Position numbers and translations under genes: made by a program | From: Sternotherus odoratus | Taxonomy: Eukaryota; Chordata; Testudines; Kinosternidae | NCBI GenBank assembly: GCA_032164245.1 | Contig: JAVMKO010000003.1 | Coordinates: 68,704,390-68,768,389 of the forward strand | DNA: 64,000 nucleotides | Direction of reading: 5' to 3' | The notes under the pieces: generated by a model | Seen by the model: only the letters and a program-made list of their open reading frames with translations | Told to the model about the DNA's origin: nothing | The model's database searches: none | In this document: piece by piece, positions 48,421 to 59,940 of the stretch | Layout: the number at the start of each line of letters is the position of its first letter | Position numbering within the stretch: position 1 is the stretch's first letter

Positions 48421-49714
48421 ACTATTTACTTAGAATGCATAATTAATAAAACCTAAAAACACCCTCCTGCTATCACTTCTTTGAAGCAGGAAGCTAGCTG
48501 GAGCAATGACTCCTTACCTGGTTATAAATGAGTGAACAAGAACAATCATAAAGGCCCAGATGTATTCACAGAATCTCTTTTTCTGTCAGCTCCTTCAGAC
48601 AGTTTTTACACTAAGCTATTTGGATGCAGAAGGCCCTGATTCTGCAAATTGTTATTACCAGGGGTGTTGCTTACTAATCTGAGTAGTGGAGTAATTTGCC
48701 TACCAACTTGTGAGGAAGAAAAACCTACACGCACAATGCCATGAGGCCCTGCTGCTGTGAGGCTCCCAGTGGTGTGAATTCCCTCAGTCTGCATAGTCTT
48801 TGTCCAGATTATCTCCTGTGTTGCTCCAGGATTGACAGCAGCTGTCATTAGCAGGTGCTTTTAGGGCCTTGTTCATTATTTAATGGGCATTAGACATAGC
48901 TCTTCATCTCCAAATTTCCTCCCATTAACTTCCTCTGTTTTCCCCCCTGACTGTCTCTTCCTCTCTGACCCAAAATCCATTCATTCTCTCCTTCTTCTGA
49001 AACACTCTCACTGCTTTCCTTCTCCTCAACCCCAAGACTCTCTTCCCTCCCTTCGTTTTTCTTCTCCCACTCCTCTAAGTCAACCAGTCTCCCCTAAGTG
49101 TCCCCTTCAGACCTCCACAGCCTCACAAGTGTCAATATCCCAACAGCCCCTCAAGTCATCTCTTGTCCTGCTCCATGTCCTCCTCCCTCCACATAAACTT
49201 TTATTCTCCCTTTTTATCAAATCCATTTCCTTTCTCATTTGCTCCTCCTTTTCACCAAAACCTTCCATTTCTCCTTCCCCCAAGGTCTGCTGGCTGAGCT
49301 GTACTGAAAGACTTGTGTGATCCTTTCAGTGTTAGCTCCTAGTAAAATTCTCTAGCAGCTTCTCAGTTCAGTGAGTCTAATTGTCCCATTGATTGAATAA
49401 CACATGTGGGTCACAGACATGTTCACAGATTACTCTGTAGCATATCAACCACTTTATCTGTTTCTTTTGTACCCTCTGCATCTGCCCTGCTTTTCACAAG
49501 GAACAGCAACCAATAAAACCATGTAATGCCTCAAGGCTTTTGTATTGTTTGTTAATTGATTATATACTCACCTTCCTCTCCAAAACCTGTTGCATTGAGG
49601 ATGTTCGATGATTGGTCACCAGGAGCAGACAGTTGCTAAGATCTCCCTTTTAGTTTTGAGGCTTTTATTACCAGTTTCCTCTTGTGTTAATCCCAGTGTT
49701 TAACTCAAATTGGT

Positions 49715-49855
49715 ATTATTTTCCCATTTTACAGAGAGATACATTGAGGCACAGAGGGGCTAAGTGATTTGCCAAAAGTAGCAGAGTAAGTCAGTGGCAG
49801 AGCCATGTATAAAACCGAGAAATCTTCACTTACAAGCCCCTACACTAACTAATAG
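49715..49855 (-). repeat. MIR-like SINE fragment
   Basis: cattttacagagagatacat, ggcacagaggggctaagtg and gtcagtggcagagcc read in reverse as the MIR core. Confidence 0.75.
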
Positions 49856-49948
49856 ATGTTTGCTATATTATTTAGCTACAGTACAATATAAAATCTTCCC
49901 CCATTCTGTTAGTATTTGGCAGTTTTACTTTTTAACTTCCTATAATAT

Positions 49949-50435
49949 CAGGGCCGGCAACAGGGGGGGTACAACGGGTACAGCTGTACCGGGCCCCGGA
50001 CTTCAGGGGCTGCAGCGGCTGCAGCGGCCCGGACTGCAGCGGCTGTGACAAGGGGGTACAGCTGAGTACTGGGCCCGCCCCGGACTTCAGGGGGGCCCCC
50101 CTGAAGTCCGGGGCGGGCCCAGTACTCAGCTGTACCCCCTTGTCGCAGCCGCTGCAGCGCTCACCAGCCCCCCTCCCCCGGCACCCAGCAGCCTTCCCCC
50201 GCCCCCCTTTGCTTCTCCCGGCCGGCCACACGGCCAAAACGTATGCGGGGGTTGGGGCCCGCAGGCGGCTGGAGACGGCGGGGGGGGGAGGGGCCCACGG
50301 GCGGCGGGAGACCGGGGGGCCCCGCGGGCGGCGGGAGAATGGCCGGGGGAGGGGGGGCGCCGCGGGCGGCGGGAGACCGGGGGGGGGCCCGCACGATCTG
50401 CATACGGGGCCCCAAACTTCCTGTCACCGGCCCTG
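49949..50435. mobile_element. hAT element, 487 bp, TSD tataatat
   Basis: The ends cagggccggcaacag and ctgtcaccggccctg are near-perfect inverted repeats. The duplication tataatat (49941-49948 and 50436-50443) is exact. Near the left side is a palindrome of about 58 bp per arm centred at 50095/50096. It is in the same family as 15613. Confidence 0.93.
50038..50153. repeat. Long palindrome inside the hAT
   Basis: cggctgtgacaagggggtac pairs with the reversed arm gtacccccttgtcgcagccg. The central bases are gggggg/cccccc. Nearly all of the 58-bp arms pair. Confidence 0.93.
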
Positions 50436-51397
50436 TATAATATTTACTACTTTGATTGTCTATTAGAATGATGGTGGTTTTGATGCTTTGGCTTTTGTTC
50501 CCTAAGAAACACTGCTAATACTAACCCCAGTATTCCATACTAGCCGATAATGAGTGAGACAGAGCATTGGCAGGCTATAATGTTACACTGGAATTCAAGC
50601 ACGTTCTTTCTTCAGTGTATTATTTCAAGCTCCTGTCATCGTTAGTTAGCAGCAGGAAGCTAGCTGCTGTGAATTGGAGGTAGAGCCACTATAGATAACA
50701 TATGTACATACACACTCGGAGGTCACATACAACCATAAGCTATTTGTATGATATACAACACACTGCAATGAAAGGGAGAGTTGAAATAAGCTTATGTTGA
50801 TATGCTTTTCTCAAGATGGATCCCAAAGCCCTTTCTGTGTTGATAAACTGATTAAAATTCTCTCTCTAGGAATCACTTCATCTTTGAGATGAAATGTGAC
50901 AACTCTTTAGTGTCTCACCCAAATGCTTCACTTCATCTTAGGGCAGGAGGTGCAGAATACTTTGTGTTTGGAAACTATAGAGATAATTTGTGTTGGCAGA
51001 ATGTAAGTATCTTCACTGAAATTTGGTCAGGACATTGTGGTTAATCATCCTGCACCCAGAGATCTTTAATGATGGCAAGTGATCATGACCTTTTAAATGT
51101 AATTCAGAAGAATGCACCTCAGGTAATGCAGTATAATCTATGCTGGTGTATTGGGATCCAGGACTATTGGTGATATAAGAGTCTCAGATTTTAATTTACC
51201 AACACCACTACCTGTAGTAACTTGGGTTTTCCTCAAATGTATTTCATCCAGATGGCAACTTATCCAAGATCAAGAGAGGAGACTCTGCTAAGGTTTTTTC
51301 TTGTCAATCAAAATATAATTCATGTTTATGGTGAAATGCAAGGCATCCATGAAATGGGGGACCAGCAGAGAGGGCGGGAATGGCACACATGACTTAC

Positions 51398-51499
51398 CAC
51401 ACAGATTCCAGATCCATCAAGGCACTTGTTTGCATTACCATTACAGTTACAATGTGTACAATCTCCTGAAGCAGTTTGATAAAATCCTTCTTGGCATTT
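51398..51499 (-). CDS. LAMA4: LAMA4 exon: start of LE region (KCQEGFYQ...GICV)
   Basis: 34 codons, phase 0 at both ends. The acceptor is cattgcag before AAA-TGC and the donor is GTG|gtaagt. The peptide starts KCQEGFYQTASGDC and continues into CNCNGNANKCLDGSG, a short cysteine-bearing linker followed by the first half of the first laminin-type EGF module. This is the most 5' exon I can find. The preceding exon must end in phase 0 and should carry the signal peptide. Confidence 0.93.
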
Positions 51500-51907
51500 C
51501 TGCAATGAAAAAAATCAAAATGAAGTATTTTCTACATATCTGCATTTTAAGGTCAGGTTTGGCTAATACTCAGAGACAGGCAAGTATTGCAACAGTCAGG
51601 TTTCCTCAGAGAACATAATATAACCCCCTTCAGAATAGACCATACACACTCTGCTGAACTCAGGTAGGATTTTACCTCCTTCTCCATTAGTCTTTCTTTC
51701 TTGTCCTCTCCTCATTAAAATGACAACATCAATTCCTGTTTCCCCAGATGGCCATGTGATGAGAAACATGGAGATGCTTATGGTAAATGTGAGGTGCAAA
51801 TGGAGAAGATAAGCTGACAGAGAATGATTGACGCTAAGGCTTTATAAAAAAAGGTGTTTTTGAGGAATATTTTGAAGGAGAGGAGGTGTCTCATTTCACA
51901 CATACAG

Positions 51908-51979
51908 GGACTGATCCAAAAGTCCACTGAAGTCAATGGGAATCTTTCCATTGGCTTCTTTAGGGTTTGGATCAGGCCT
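51908..51979. repeat. Palindromic repeat
   Basis: ggactgatccaaaagtccac with gaagtcaatggga pairs with the reversed arm gcctgatccaaacccta and gaagccaatgga. It is the amniote ccattgacttcaatgg palindrome type. Confidence 0.7.
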
Positions 51980-52443
51980 ATAGAGAAGACAGAAATATAT
52001 CTATGAAGATTAACGTTCCTCTGAACAAGAGCTAGTTGACAATCACAGAACATGGTTCGTATGGTATTTGGCTCCTCATGCCAATATCTATCGACAGCTT
52101 GCCCAAGCTATACTATATTGTCATTCCAGAAAGCTCATTTGTGATGCTGAACCTCTTTACTTTATTATGGCCGAGCAGTCCTATTAGCTGTATTGTTACC
52201 AAATGTGCCCGTTACTTTGGGGTATGCTCATTTATTTGGGTTACTCTTCTGGGGAGGGGGGGTAGTTCTGTAATTCTATTAATGTGCTGCTTATGTCCTT
52301 GTGTTTATATGGAGCTCTACTCCTTCCTTCTGCAAGTCCCCTCCCAGTGGAGCTATCCTGCTAGGTTCCCCGGGGCTGGGTTCCTCCAGCCCTAGAACTA
52401 GATGAACATGCGCACACACACACACACTAACAAAGCAACTCTG

Positions 52444-52611
52444 AGCGGACTGGGTCAATCAGCACTTTCCAGCTGATCCCCTTATGTGTCCCTGTGCTCA
52501 GTCAGCTGGGTTAAACAGCACTCTCAAGCTGATACCCTTATGTGCTCCTGGTCTCAATGGGCTGAGTTGAGCAGCACTCTCAGCTGCCCCTCCCCCCTTA
52601 TGTGCCCCAAG
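52444..52611. repeat. Three ~56-bp tandem repeats
   Basis: Three diverged copies carry agcactctcaagctgat-like text, a cctta-tgtg core and a ctc-rich end. They lie at 52444-52499, 52500-52556 and 52557-52611. Confidence 0.85.
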
Positions 52612-53667
52612 TTTAATACGTCCCTATCCCACTTTCACAGTAACCAACTCGATGAGTAAACCCCACAGTATCTTTGGGCATCACAGGGATCTTTTAGCTT
52701 AGGTAAAAGAAGCGTTGCTCAGGAGTAAATGGGGGAAGCTACAGACACAAATGAGTAAAATTCAGAGAGTGAGAGAGAAACGACCAACTTCACCATAGGG
52801 GCTATTTATTGCATAATAATGATAACCATACAAAGAGAGCCTAAACCAGCATAGCATCCATTATTAAAGGGTAATTCCTGAGGCAGGAAGGAAAACAGAG
52901 AAAAAGATAGAGAGAGAGAAAAGGGGATCTCACCACTCCTGCAGCATGAATTAGTCGGGGTTCCCAGGTGATGGTAGCCGCTCAGGGTCCTGAAGGTAGG
53001 AGATTGGCCGAACCCCCAGCACGATCAGTTAGGTGATGGTGGAGTCCCAGTGGAACTGATGCAGAGTTTGGGTCTCAGCATCAGAACACTGACTTGGGCC
53101 CAGGGAGGGGTTTTTATAGAGAAAATACAAAGGTTCAAGGGAGAACAAAGATTTGTTTAGGAGTAAACTGGGGATTCAAGCATTTTCTTTATGATAGACA
53201 ATAGGAGCTGATCACTCTTGGCTATGGGAGGTGTTTTCTTCAGGGAGCTCATAGTGTAACCAGGTTGCTTCAGTATTTTGGATATCAATCAAAGATCTAT
53301 TACTAGAATTGGTCTGATAATTGCTGAGCTGGGTGTGTACGGGCGTAGGTTCATTAGCATTTGGAGCAGGGATTCCCAGAATGCAATGCATCCCTGCTTT
53401 TTAGGTCCCAGAGTTCAGTGCAGTTCTCTTTTCTTCATTCTTCATGCTAATTCCTGTCCATCTTTCATGCAGATGAGGCATGAGGCATGGTCTCAGTTCT
53501 CCATTCCTTATGCTAATCGAGATATCTTATTCTTGTCACCTTGTCAGGAGGGGTCCAGGTGTGTCTCCCAACACCCTTCATTGTTCTCTGCAGACCTTTT
53601 CTCTGATCAGTTTTGGTTCAAACAGAGACTGGGCGGGGAGTGTCTTTCATGAGACAGGCAGGCTGGA

Positions 53668-53755
53668 TACTGCACCCTGGTTCCCCCAAAACACAGAGTT
53701 GCCTGGTATCAAACTGTGCCCTGGTTCCCAAAAACACAGAGCTGCCTGGTATCAG
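53668..53755. repeat. Two 44-bp tandem repeats
   Basis: Two copies share ccctggttccc, aacacagag, tgcctggtatca. They differ by a few bases. Confidence 0.9.
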
Positions 53756-54190
53756 CATGTGGTCCCTTTGTCAAGAGAGACTGAAGGAAAAAGACTCGGC
53801 AGGGATAGGACATATTAACTGTTGAGTATGATGGAAAGGATGATTATTAAAATAATAAAATTCCCCTGAATATATTTTATTCTTCCATTGTTTGTCTTAG
53901 ATTGAGAAGGTCTATCCCTGAGGCGATTTTCATAGAGTGTGCCTGATTTCCCTTGACAATTTCATGGGGTTGGCTCTCCACTGCCTCGCAGGAAAATAAG
54001 GGAGAACTATGTAAAACAAATCTAGTTCTAAGCTAAGTCAATACAATTCACTAAAATTCACAATTCACTATGAGGCCTGGTTTTGCCTAAATTGCATCTT
54101 GCATAGTTATTTATACCAATGCAAAGTAGGTGTGAAATGCTGCCTTTTCTGACTTGTTAGCAAATTATGACCACTTAATAAGAGGTAAAT

Positions 54191-54278
54191 CATAGAATCA
54201 TAGGACTGGAAGGGACCTTGAGAGGTCTTCTAGTCCAGTCCCCTGCACCCATGACAGGACTAAATATTATCTAGACCA
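54191..54278 (-). mobile_element. CR1-type 3' end
   Basis: catagaatcataggactgga, agggaccttgagaggtcttc and tagtccagtcccctgc is the reverse complement of the CR1 3' end found widely in turtles and birds. Confidence 0.85.
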
Positions 54279-54340
54279 GGGGTGGGCAAATCTTTTGGCC
54301 TGAGGGCCATATCAGGTTTCTGAAATTCTATTGAGGGCTG
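54279..54340. mobile_element. Solo hAT terminus
   Basis: caggggtgggcaaatctttt then ggcctgagggccatatcagg matches the left end of the element at 36224. No right end follows, so the copy is truncated. Confidence 0.65.
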
Positions 54341-55135
54341 GTTTTCCAGTATTTTTCTGGGTTTCTCTGAGATAGGGATCATCAACCATTCCTACCTGTG
54401 CCTTACTTTCCATTGTCCTACCCATCGCTCCTCATGTCCATTCCCTAAGATGGTTCTCCTTGCCATTACATTAAATGTTCTTGGTGCATAGTAAGAGACA
54501 GTAAAAGAACTGCCCTTGTCTTCTATTCACCTCTCAGGGATACTGATGAAGTCTTTTATTCTATCAAACTAGCTACTTATTTTAAATTATAATGGTATTG
54601 GACATGATCTTGGCAATAGGAAGGCAAGATTTAGACCTGAACCATTAGCCTAGCCCTACCCAAGAGTATTGGAGCTGGTTTTTTGGCAGAGGTGAACATA
54701 AATGGGAAACTTATCTGCCTTTACAGTTTTTATACACCCTGTTAATTTAATTTGATTTTGGAAATATTTGTTCTCTATAATAGCTACTGGGGAGGAAAAT
54801 CCTTCATACTATGGCTATCTAGGAGTATCATAAAAACTAGACATTTGTATTGCTTCTTTCAGTAGATGAAACCTACATGGAATTGCAGAATTGGCTCATG
54901 ATAGACTAAGCATTTCAGCTCGATGAGTGAACCACACACCATGGAAAGCAGACAATTAGTTTCCAAATTGAAAACAGATTCTTATTACAAAGTCTTTCCT
55001 GGCAGTAGTTCTCTCCTCCCATATAGACCTAAGGCATGTTCTGTTCTCTAGTGTCATTAGTTGGTGGGAGGTCTTAACTGATAAATTTGTGCCTGTCTGT
55101 GACAAGAACTTGGGGACAGTCCAGACCTTTAAGGG

Positions 55136-57366
55136 TAGGCTGACCATATTTCCTTGAGACAAAAACGGGACATTGGGATGGCAAAAACGGGACACCTCAA
55201 ATGACCCCCTATTTGCCTCCCCCAACCACATCAGCTTGTGGCTATGGCTCAGTTTCCTGTGTAGCATCTCACAGGCAGAAGCTTGTGCAACAAGAGCTTC
55301 CCCCAGGCCAGCCACTCTGCCGTCCTCCTCCAGGCAGGCCCCCAACCGCCTCCACTATCAGTATCCCTTCTGACTGACCAAGTCCTCTCCCTACATCTCC
55401 TGCAGCAGAAACACGGCTTCTCACCAACCCCACTGTATCGCCCACGCATGCCACAGCCACCTGCCAGGCCCTAGCTGTGCCTTGAAGACTGACGCCCCGA
55501 ATGGGCTCTGAGGCTTGGCCCAACCCCCGCATCCATGTGTTCAGGGAGGGGGTTAACCTGGTACCCCTACCCACCTGCCATCTCCCCTACCCACCTCCTG
55601 CCCCTCTTCACATCCAGCCCTGGACCCCCCCAGTACCCTCCTTCACACACAACCCTGTGCCCCCCATTCCATGCCCCCCACTCCCTCAGTACCCCCTCCA
55701 CACACAACCCTGTGCCCCCCACTTCCACCCACGGCCCCTACACTCCCCTCTTCCCCCCCCACATGCAGCAATGCCACCCACCTATCTACCTTCACGTGGC
55801 TTGAGCAGCACGGTGTTGGGACATGCAGGGTGACATGTCTAGGGGAGGCAGGGATTACATCATCTTGGACCAGCCAAGTACAGAAGGTGATGAAGAACAT
55901 GGTGAAATATCCCTTTAGACGTGCCAGGGGCTCAATCCACACACAGCAAGTGCGCCTTTCATCCTACCCTATCCGGACCCCGCTGCAAGTTTCTTTTAGC
56001 TGCTGCCAAACCCTCCGGGATCCTTGCTGGTGTTGGTGGACCAGATGTCCCGATTTGATAGGGACAGTCCCGGTTTGGGGGTCTTTTTCCTATATAGGTT
56101 CCTATTCACCCTCAGCCCCGTTTGCGGTCTGCTCACCCTATGCTGGTGAGGGAACAAGCCTGCACAGAGGAGCGAGCGCTTCCTCCAGACATGCTGGCGG
56201 CAGATCACTGGTGGGGCTGAGCCAAGGAGGACCCCTTGGCCATGCGTACAGCCATCTGGCTGCATCCTTCAGTCCCGCCGCTGCCGTTTGCCCTTATCAG
56301 CCCGCTCCTTCTGCTGCTCAGAACCGCCCAGGGGACACGGAGTCCCAGCCCAGTGAGGCAGCCCCCGGACCGGGCTGGGAGCGGCTCTTCCCCGCGGCTG
56401 CTCCCCGACAGGTTTGGAGCGACGCTTCGGGGAAGTCCCAGCCCGACGCGCACTGGGAAGTGACTGGAGGGACCGGTCTCTTGCATCACCGCCACCGTGT
56501 GACTCTTCCTAACCGTGGCTCAGCTGCCCCCCACCCAGGTATGCCCAGGCAGCTCCCCGCCCCACCGGGGGACCCCGCGCGTTCCCACCAGCTGGCGTCA
56601 TGTGTTTTGGTGTCGCACGCCACGGCACCACGTCCAATCGCCCGCCCGCTCCGGACCCTCCATCCAGCCCCCCCTGCCGCCGGGCCCCCGGGCCGTCACC
56701 TCTGCCCCTAGGGGCCGAGAGGCTAATCCAACCTGCGCCACACTCGCCGCTTTGCTTCTGCAGGAGAGGTGTAAACCCAACTCACTGTGGTTCCCCGCGT
56801 GTGCGCGCTCCCAGATCGGCCTGGCTGGGGGGGTCCCCAGCAAGGGGCGCCCCCTGTCCAAGTTCTAGCCCTACAGGGTCTCTGGGATTCCCCCCCTTCC
56901 AGTACAGATACCGCCCCGGTTCTCAGCATTGCGCCGCGGCGCCTCACATAGTTTGTGAGTCAGTGAGTCAGCTGTACCGGGCCCCCCTTAAGTCCGTGCG
57001 ACGATGTTGTCCAGCTGCATGGGGCCCGGGGCGGCGCTGTCTCTGGCTCCCTGAAGCCTGAACTCAGCAATCCCCGCGCCCGCGCCTCCCGCGCTGCCCC
57101 CTCATTGGGCTGCACGGCGCCTGAGACCCGCCCCCTACATGCGGCTTCACTCCTATCGGCCCAGAGGGGAGGGAGGTGTGGAGGGGCAGGGAGCGAGAAC
57201 TGTGTGCGTTAGCGCGCGGTGATTGGCTAAACCTAGAAATAAAGCCACGTTCAGTTTTTTTCCAAAAACGGGACAAAATTAACATTTAGATGAAAAAGAC
57301 GGGACGGTCAGGAAATATTAAAAAAACGGGACTGTCCCGTTCAAAACGGTACGTATGGTCAGCCTA
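55136..57366. mobile_element. hAT-like element, 2231 bp, TSD tttaaggg
   Basis: This is a second copy of the family at 32498. The ends are taggctgaccata and tatggtcagccta, with exact flanking tttaaggg (55128-55135 and 57367-57374). It lacks the coding-like 3' block but carries about 0.8 kb of extra GC-rich sequence, including a nested hAT fragment (56040-56140, tcccgatttgatagggacag). It has no credible transposase. Confidence 0.9.
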
Positions 57367-58445
57367 TTTAAGGGATTATGTCACCACTTGCCCTGCAACT
57401 GTGGATGCCTCGCAGTACTTTACTGCAGGAGCGCCCACCCTGGGATGCTCAAAACCAGCCTACAAGCACGCAGATCACACCCTGAGCATCTGTTCGAAAC
57501 AACTCTGGTTCAGCAGCTCTGATCCCAGCAGCCTGTTTACAGGCCCACAGCCCCACTCTGGCTTCCACCAGCCTTGGTTACAATTAGCAAAGTGACTCCA
57601 ACAGACTCCCAGTCCTGAATTTCCCCAAAACCATGTCCTCTGCAAAGTCCAGCCCTCTCCTGGACAGTTCAGAGAAATAATATGGTTAATTTGTTTCTCT
57701 AAGACACAAATGCACATCACAGCCTGTTAACTTAACTGGGATAAGTACAGTGTTTCATTAAACACAGTGTTGGTTTACAGTAAAAATAAAACAAATTTAT
57801 GAAACAATAGGTCATTGAATAAGTGATGCCAAGTAAAAGGAATAAAGTTAGAAAAGGTTACAAGCAAATAAAAATGAAAACACATTTACATGTCTAAACC
57901 TTAATCTAGCAAATAAAAGTGCTTTGTTTAAGATGTTTTCTCACCTATATTCAGTTCTCAGAGACACTGACACCCCTCCTCCCCCCGCCCCCTGATTGGT
58001 GAATCCATCTTTCTCAGTTTGCAAGAGTTCTATTGCCTTGTGTTTGTTTAGTGATGGATGCCCAAAGATGGCGTGTGTTTGCTTATATCTTCCACAGTTC
58101 AATGACTTTGTTTCACAAGGCAGGATTGTGTGCTGAAAAAGATGGTCATAAATTCCCTACAATTCACTGGATACTTATTTTAAATAAAGCAATTTACTTC
58201 AAAGGAGATAGAGCCATATTTTCAAAAAAGCTAGATTTTTTATCACACATTAAACATGATCCAGTTTTTCAGATGTTTTCAACCCCCAGCATCTCCCCAT
58301 TGTGACATGTGTGGCACTTAGCAAAAATTGCTTTCCTTGAAGCGTGCTTGAATATCTTTGACTATGGAAATAAATCCTCCCCAGCCAAGGGTTAGGGATT
58401 TTTTGGGCAAATAAACTAAAAATCTCAAGAAGAGTTAAAACATAC

Positions 58446-59169
58446 TGTGACGGTGTACCCCATAAGGCTTTATGGGGGTGTGTGTATGCCTGTAAATATA
58501 TGTATGATGTTACATGTATGTGTCTGTGTTGTATTCAGAGTTATGAATATTGACTATGTGCTTGGTTGATTGTATGTGGACTTTGGAAAACAGCTGAACA
58601 GCGCTCTGAGAAAAAACTATTCTCAGTTAAGCCCAATTGAGAACCAATCAAGCAAACAATGAACCTTGTAGACGCCTGTCCACACCCGAGCTTCCTGAGG
58701 AATGCAGCCTGACTGGTGGTGAGGGGAGTCTGGTTCGGGCCTGCAACTGAGCATGTGCGCTGAGAAGCCATGTGGACTCTGCATAGGAAGGAGGAGGGGC
58801 TCTCCACCCAGAGGAGGAGGTCTATATAAACCTGGGAGAGACCTCTCTATTTTGTTCTCAGCTGGCTAAAAGAACAGCCCTCCACCCCCAAGGATACCTG
58901 GAAGAAACTGCAGGGGGCGGTGTGTGTGTGTGTGTGTGTGTGCGAGTGATTGCTAGACCCAGGCTAACAGGGAGTTTAGCCTGACAGAAGGAATTCACAG
59001 AGGGTGAGGTCTTTTTACTATAATAGTGTTAGATTTGCGTGTTCTGTTTATTTTGTTTGGTAATTCACTGTATTCTGTCTGTTGCTACTTTGAACCACTT
59101 AAATCCTATTTCCTATCTTTATTAAAATCACTTTTTACTATTAATTAACCTGGAGTATGTGTTGGTACA
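58446..59169 (+). mobile_element. LTR-like sequence (endogenous retroelement), plus strand
   Basis: It starts tgtgacggtgtaccccat and has a TATA box (tctatataaacc, 58821-58832), a polyA signal attaaaatc near 59121 and a possible end ggtaca at 59169. The bases after the end, tggggggg, could be a primer-binding site, suggesting a 5' LTR with truncated internal sequence rather than a solo LTR. A (TG)n run lies at 58918-58942. No viral genes are present, and no flanking duplication was found. Confidence 0.5.
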
Positions 59170-59604
59170 TGGGGGGGGGAGGGGCAAACAGCTGTGCATA
59201 TCTCTCTATCATTGTTATAGAGGGCAAACACATTTTATAAGCTTTATACAGGGCAAAACACATTTTATTCAGGGTTTGACCCCATTGGGAGTTGAGCATC
59301 TGAGTGCCAGAGGTAAGAATATCTCCTGCCTGTTTCCAGGAAGGCCCACAGCTGTTAGGGGACATGGCTCAGACCAGGCAGGGTACTGAGGTCCTAAGCT
59401 GTTGGGGCAGGAAAACTGAGGCAGGAGTAGCCTTGGCACATCGGGTGGCAGCTCCTAAGGAGTTTCTGTGATCTCAATCCTGCACCTTTGCTATTTTGAA
59501 AATCGTCTCATTGTTACAAGTAAATCATTGCAAGTTAAATGGAACATTTACAGTGAATAAAGTCATAATAAGCAACTAGTCAAAATACTTTGCACTTTCA
59601 TCTG

Positions 59605-59940
59605 AGCTCTTCAAAGCTCTTTGCAATGTACAATGAATTAAACCCCAAAGCGCACCTGTGAGAAATAGGGACATTGTCCCAATTTTACAGATGGAGAGAC
59701 TGAGGTACAGAAGGCTTAATTCTCCCATTAAATAATCCTCATTGATTTAGTATCCTGGTATGGTAAAATTGCAGCCAGAATGTTTGAAAGGCTTGCCCAC
59801 TAGGAAGCGGTGCTGATTGCAGTGTAAATGTCTCCAGAGACAGTCCACACAGCAAATCCATGGTCAAGCAGGGAACAGACCCAAACTCCCAGTACAGCCT
59901 GCTGGCTCCCAGGCCTGTGCTTTAACCAAGAAGGCCATCC
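59605..59940 (-). repeat. MIR-like SINE
   Basis: ctttgcaatgtacaatg, attttacagatggagagact and gaggtacagaagg, then agggaacagacccaaactcc, follow MIR order in reverse. Confidence 0.7.

Larger units (their letters stand above)
41740..51397 (-). other. LAMA4 intron with MIRs, two hATs and a polyA-tailed insertion
   Basis: This 9658-bp intron runs from donor gtaagt to acceptor ttgaag. Recognisable contents are a 128-bp hAT (42081), MIR-like pieces (42860, 43851, 46970, 49715), a diverged palindrome (43163), a polyA-tailed insertion (48085) and a hairpin-bearing hAT (49949). The stretch 48880-49310 is pyrimidine-rich without clear periodicity. I see no coding sequence or structure in the remaining parts, chiefly 44050-46960, 47070-48080 and 50450-51390. 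Confidence 0.6.
1346..51499 (-). other. LAMA4: LAMA4 gene, partial (12 internal coding exons)
   Basis: Twelve exons read in order on the minus strand give 1613 coding bases (537 codons plus 2 bases). Laminin alpha-4 is the short-armed alpha chain of laminins 411 and 421 in endothelial, muscle and nerve basement membranes. It forms a heterotrimer with beta and gamma chains through a coiled coil and is secreted. The translated exons agree along their whole length with my recollection of vertebrate LAMA4, including the CDKC motif that opens the coiled coil and the cysteine spacing of the laminin-type EGF modules. Exon phases are continuous, so no exon between the first and last listed is missing. 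The signal-peptide exon (above 51499) and the later coiled-coil and LG exons (below 1346) are not in view. Other laminin alpha genes fit less well, because the EGF region here is short and leads straight into domain II. Confidence 0.95.
52390..53815 (-). mobile_element. LTR-like region (endogenous retroelement), minus strand
   Basis: Read on the minus strand, a TATA-like tctataaaaacc (around 53120) is followed, about 300 bases on, by a polyA signal gcaataaatagcc (around 52812). Three ~56-bp direct repeats (52444-52611) and a duplicated 44-bp unit (53668-53755) flank them. No retroviral genes are visible and the exact termini and target duplication are unresolved. A non-LTR origin is possible. 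Confidence 0.45.

Noticed and set aside
55671..56711. Open frame of about 346 codons
   Set aside because: It is Pro/Ser/Thr-rich low complexity within a GC-rich hAT, without domains or conservation, so it is an artefact of C-rich repeats.
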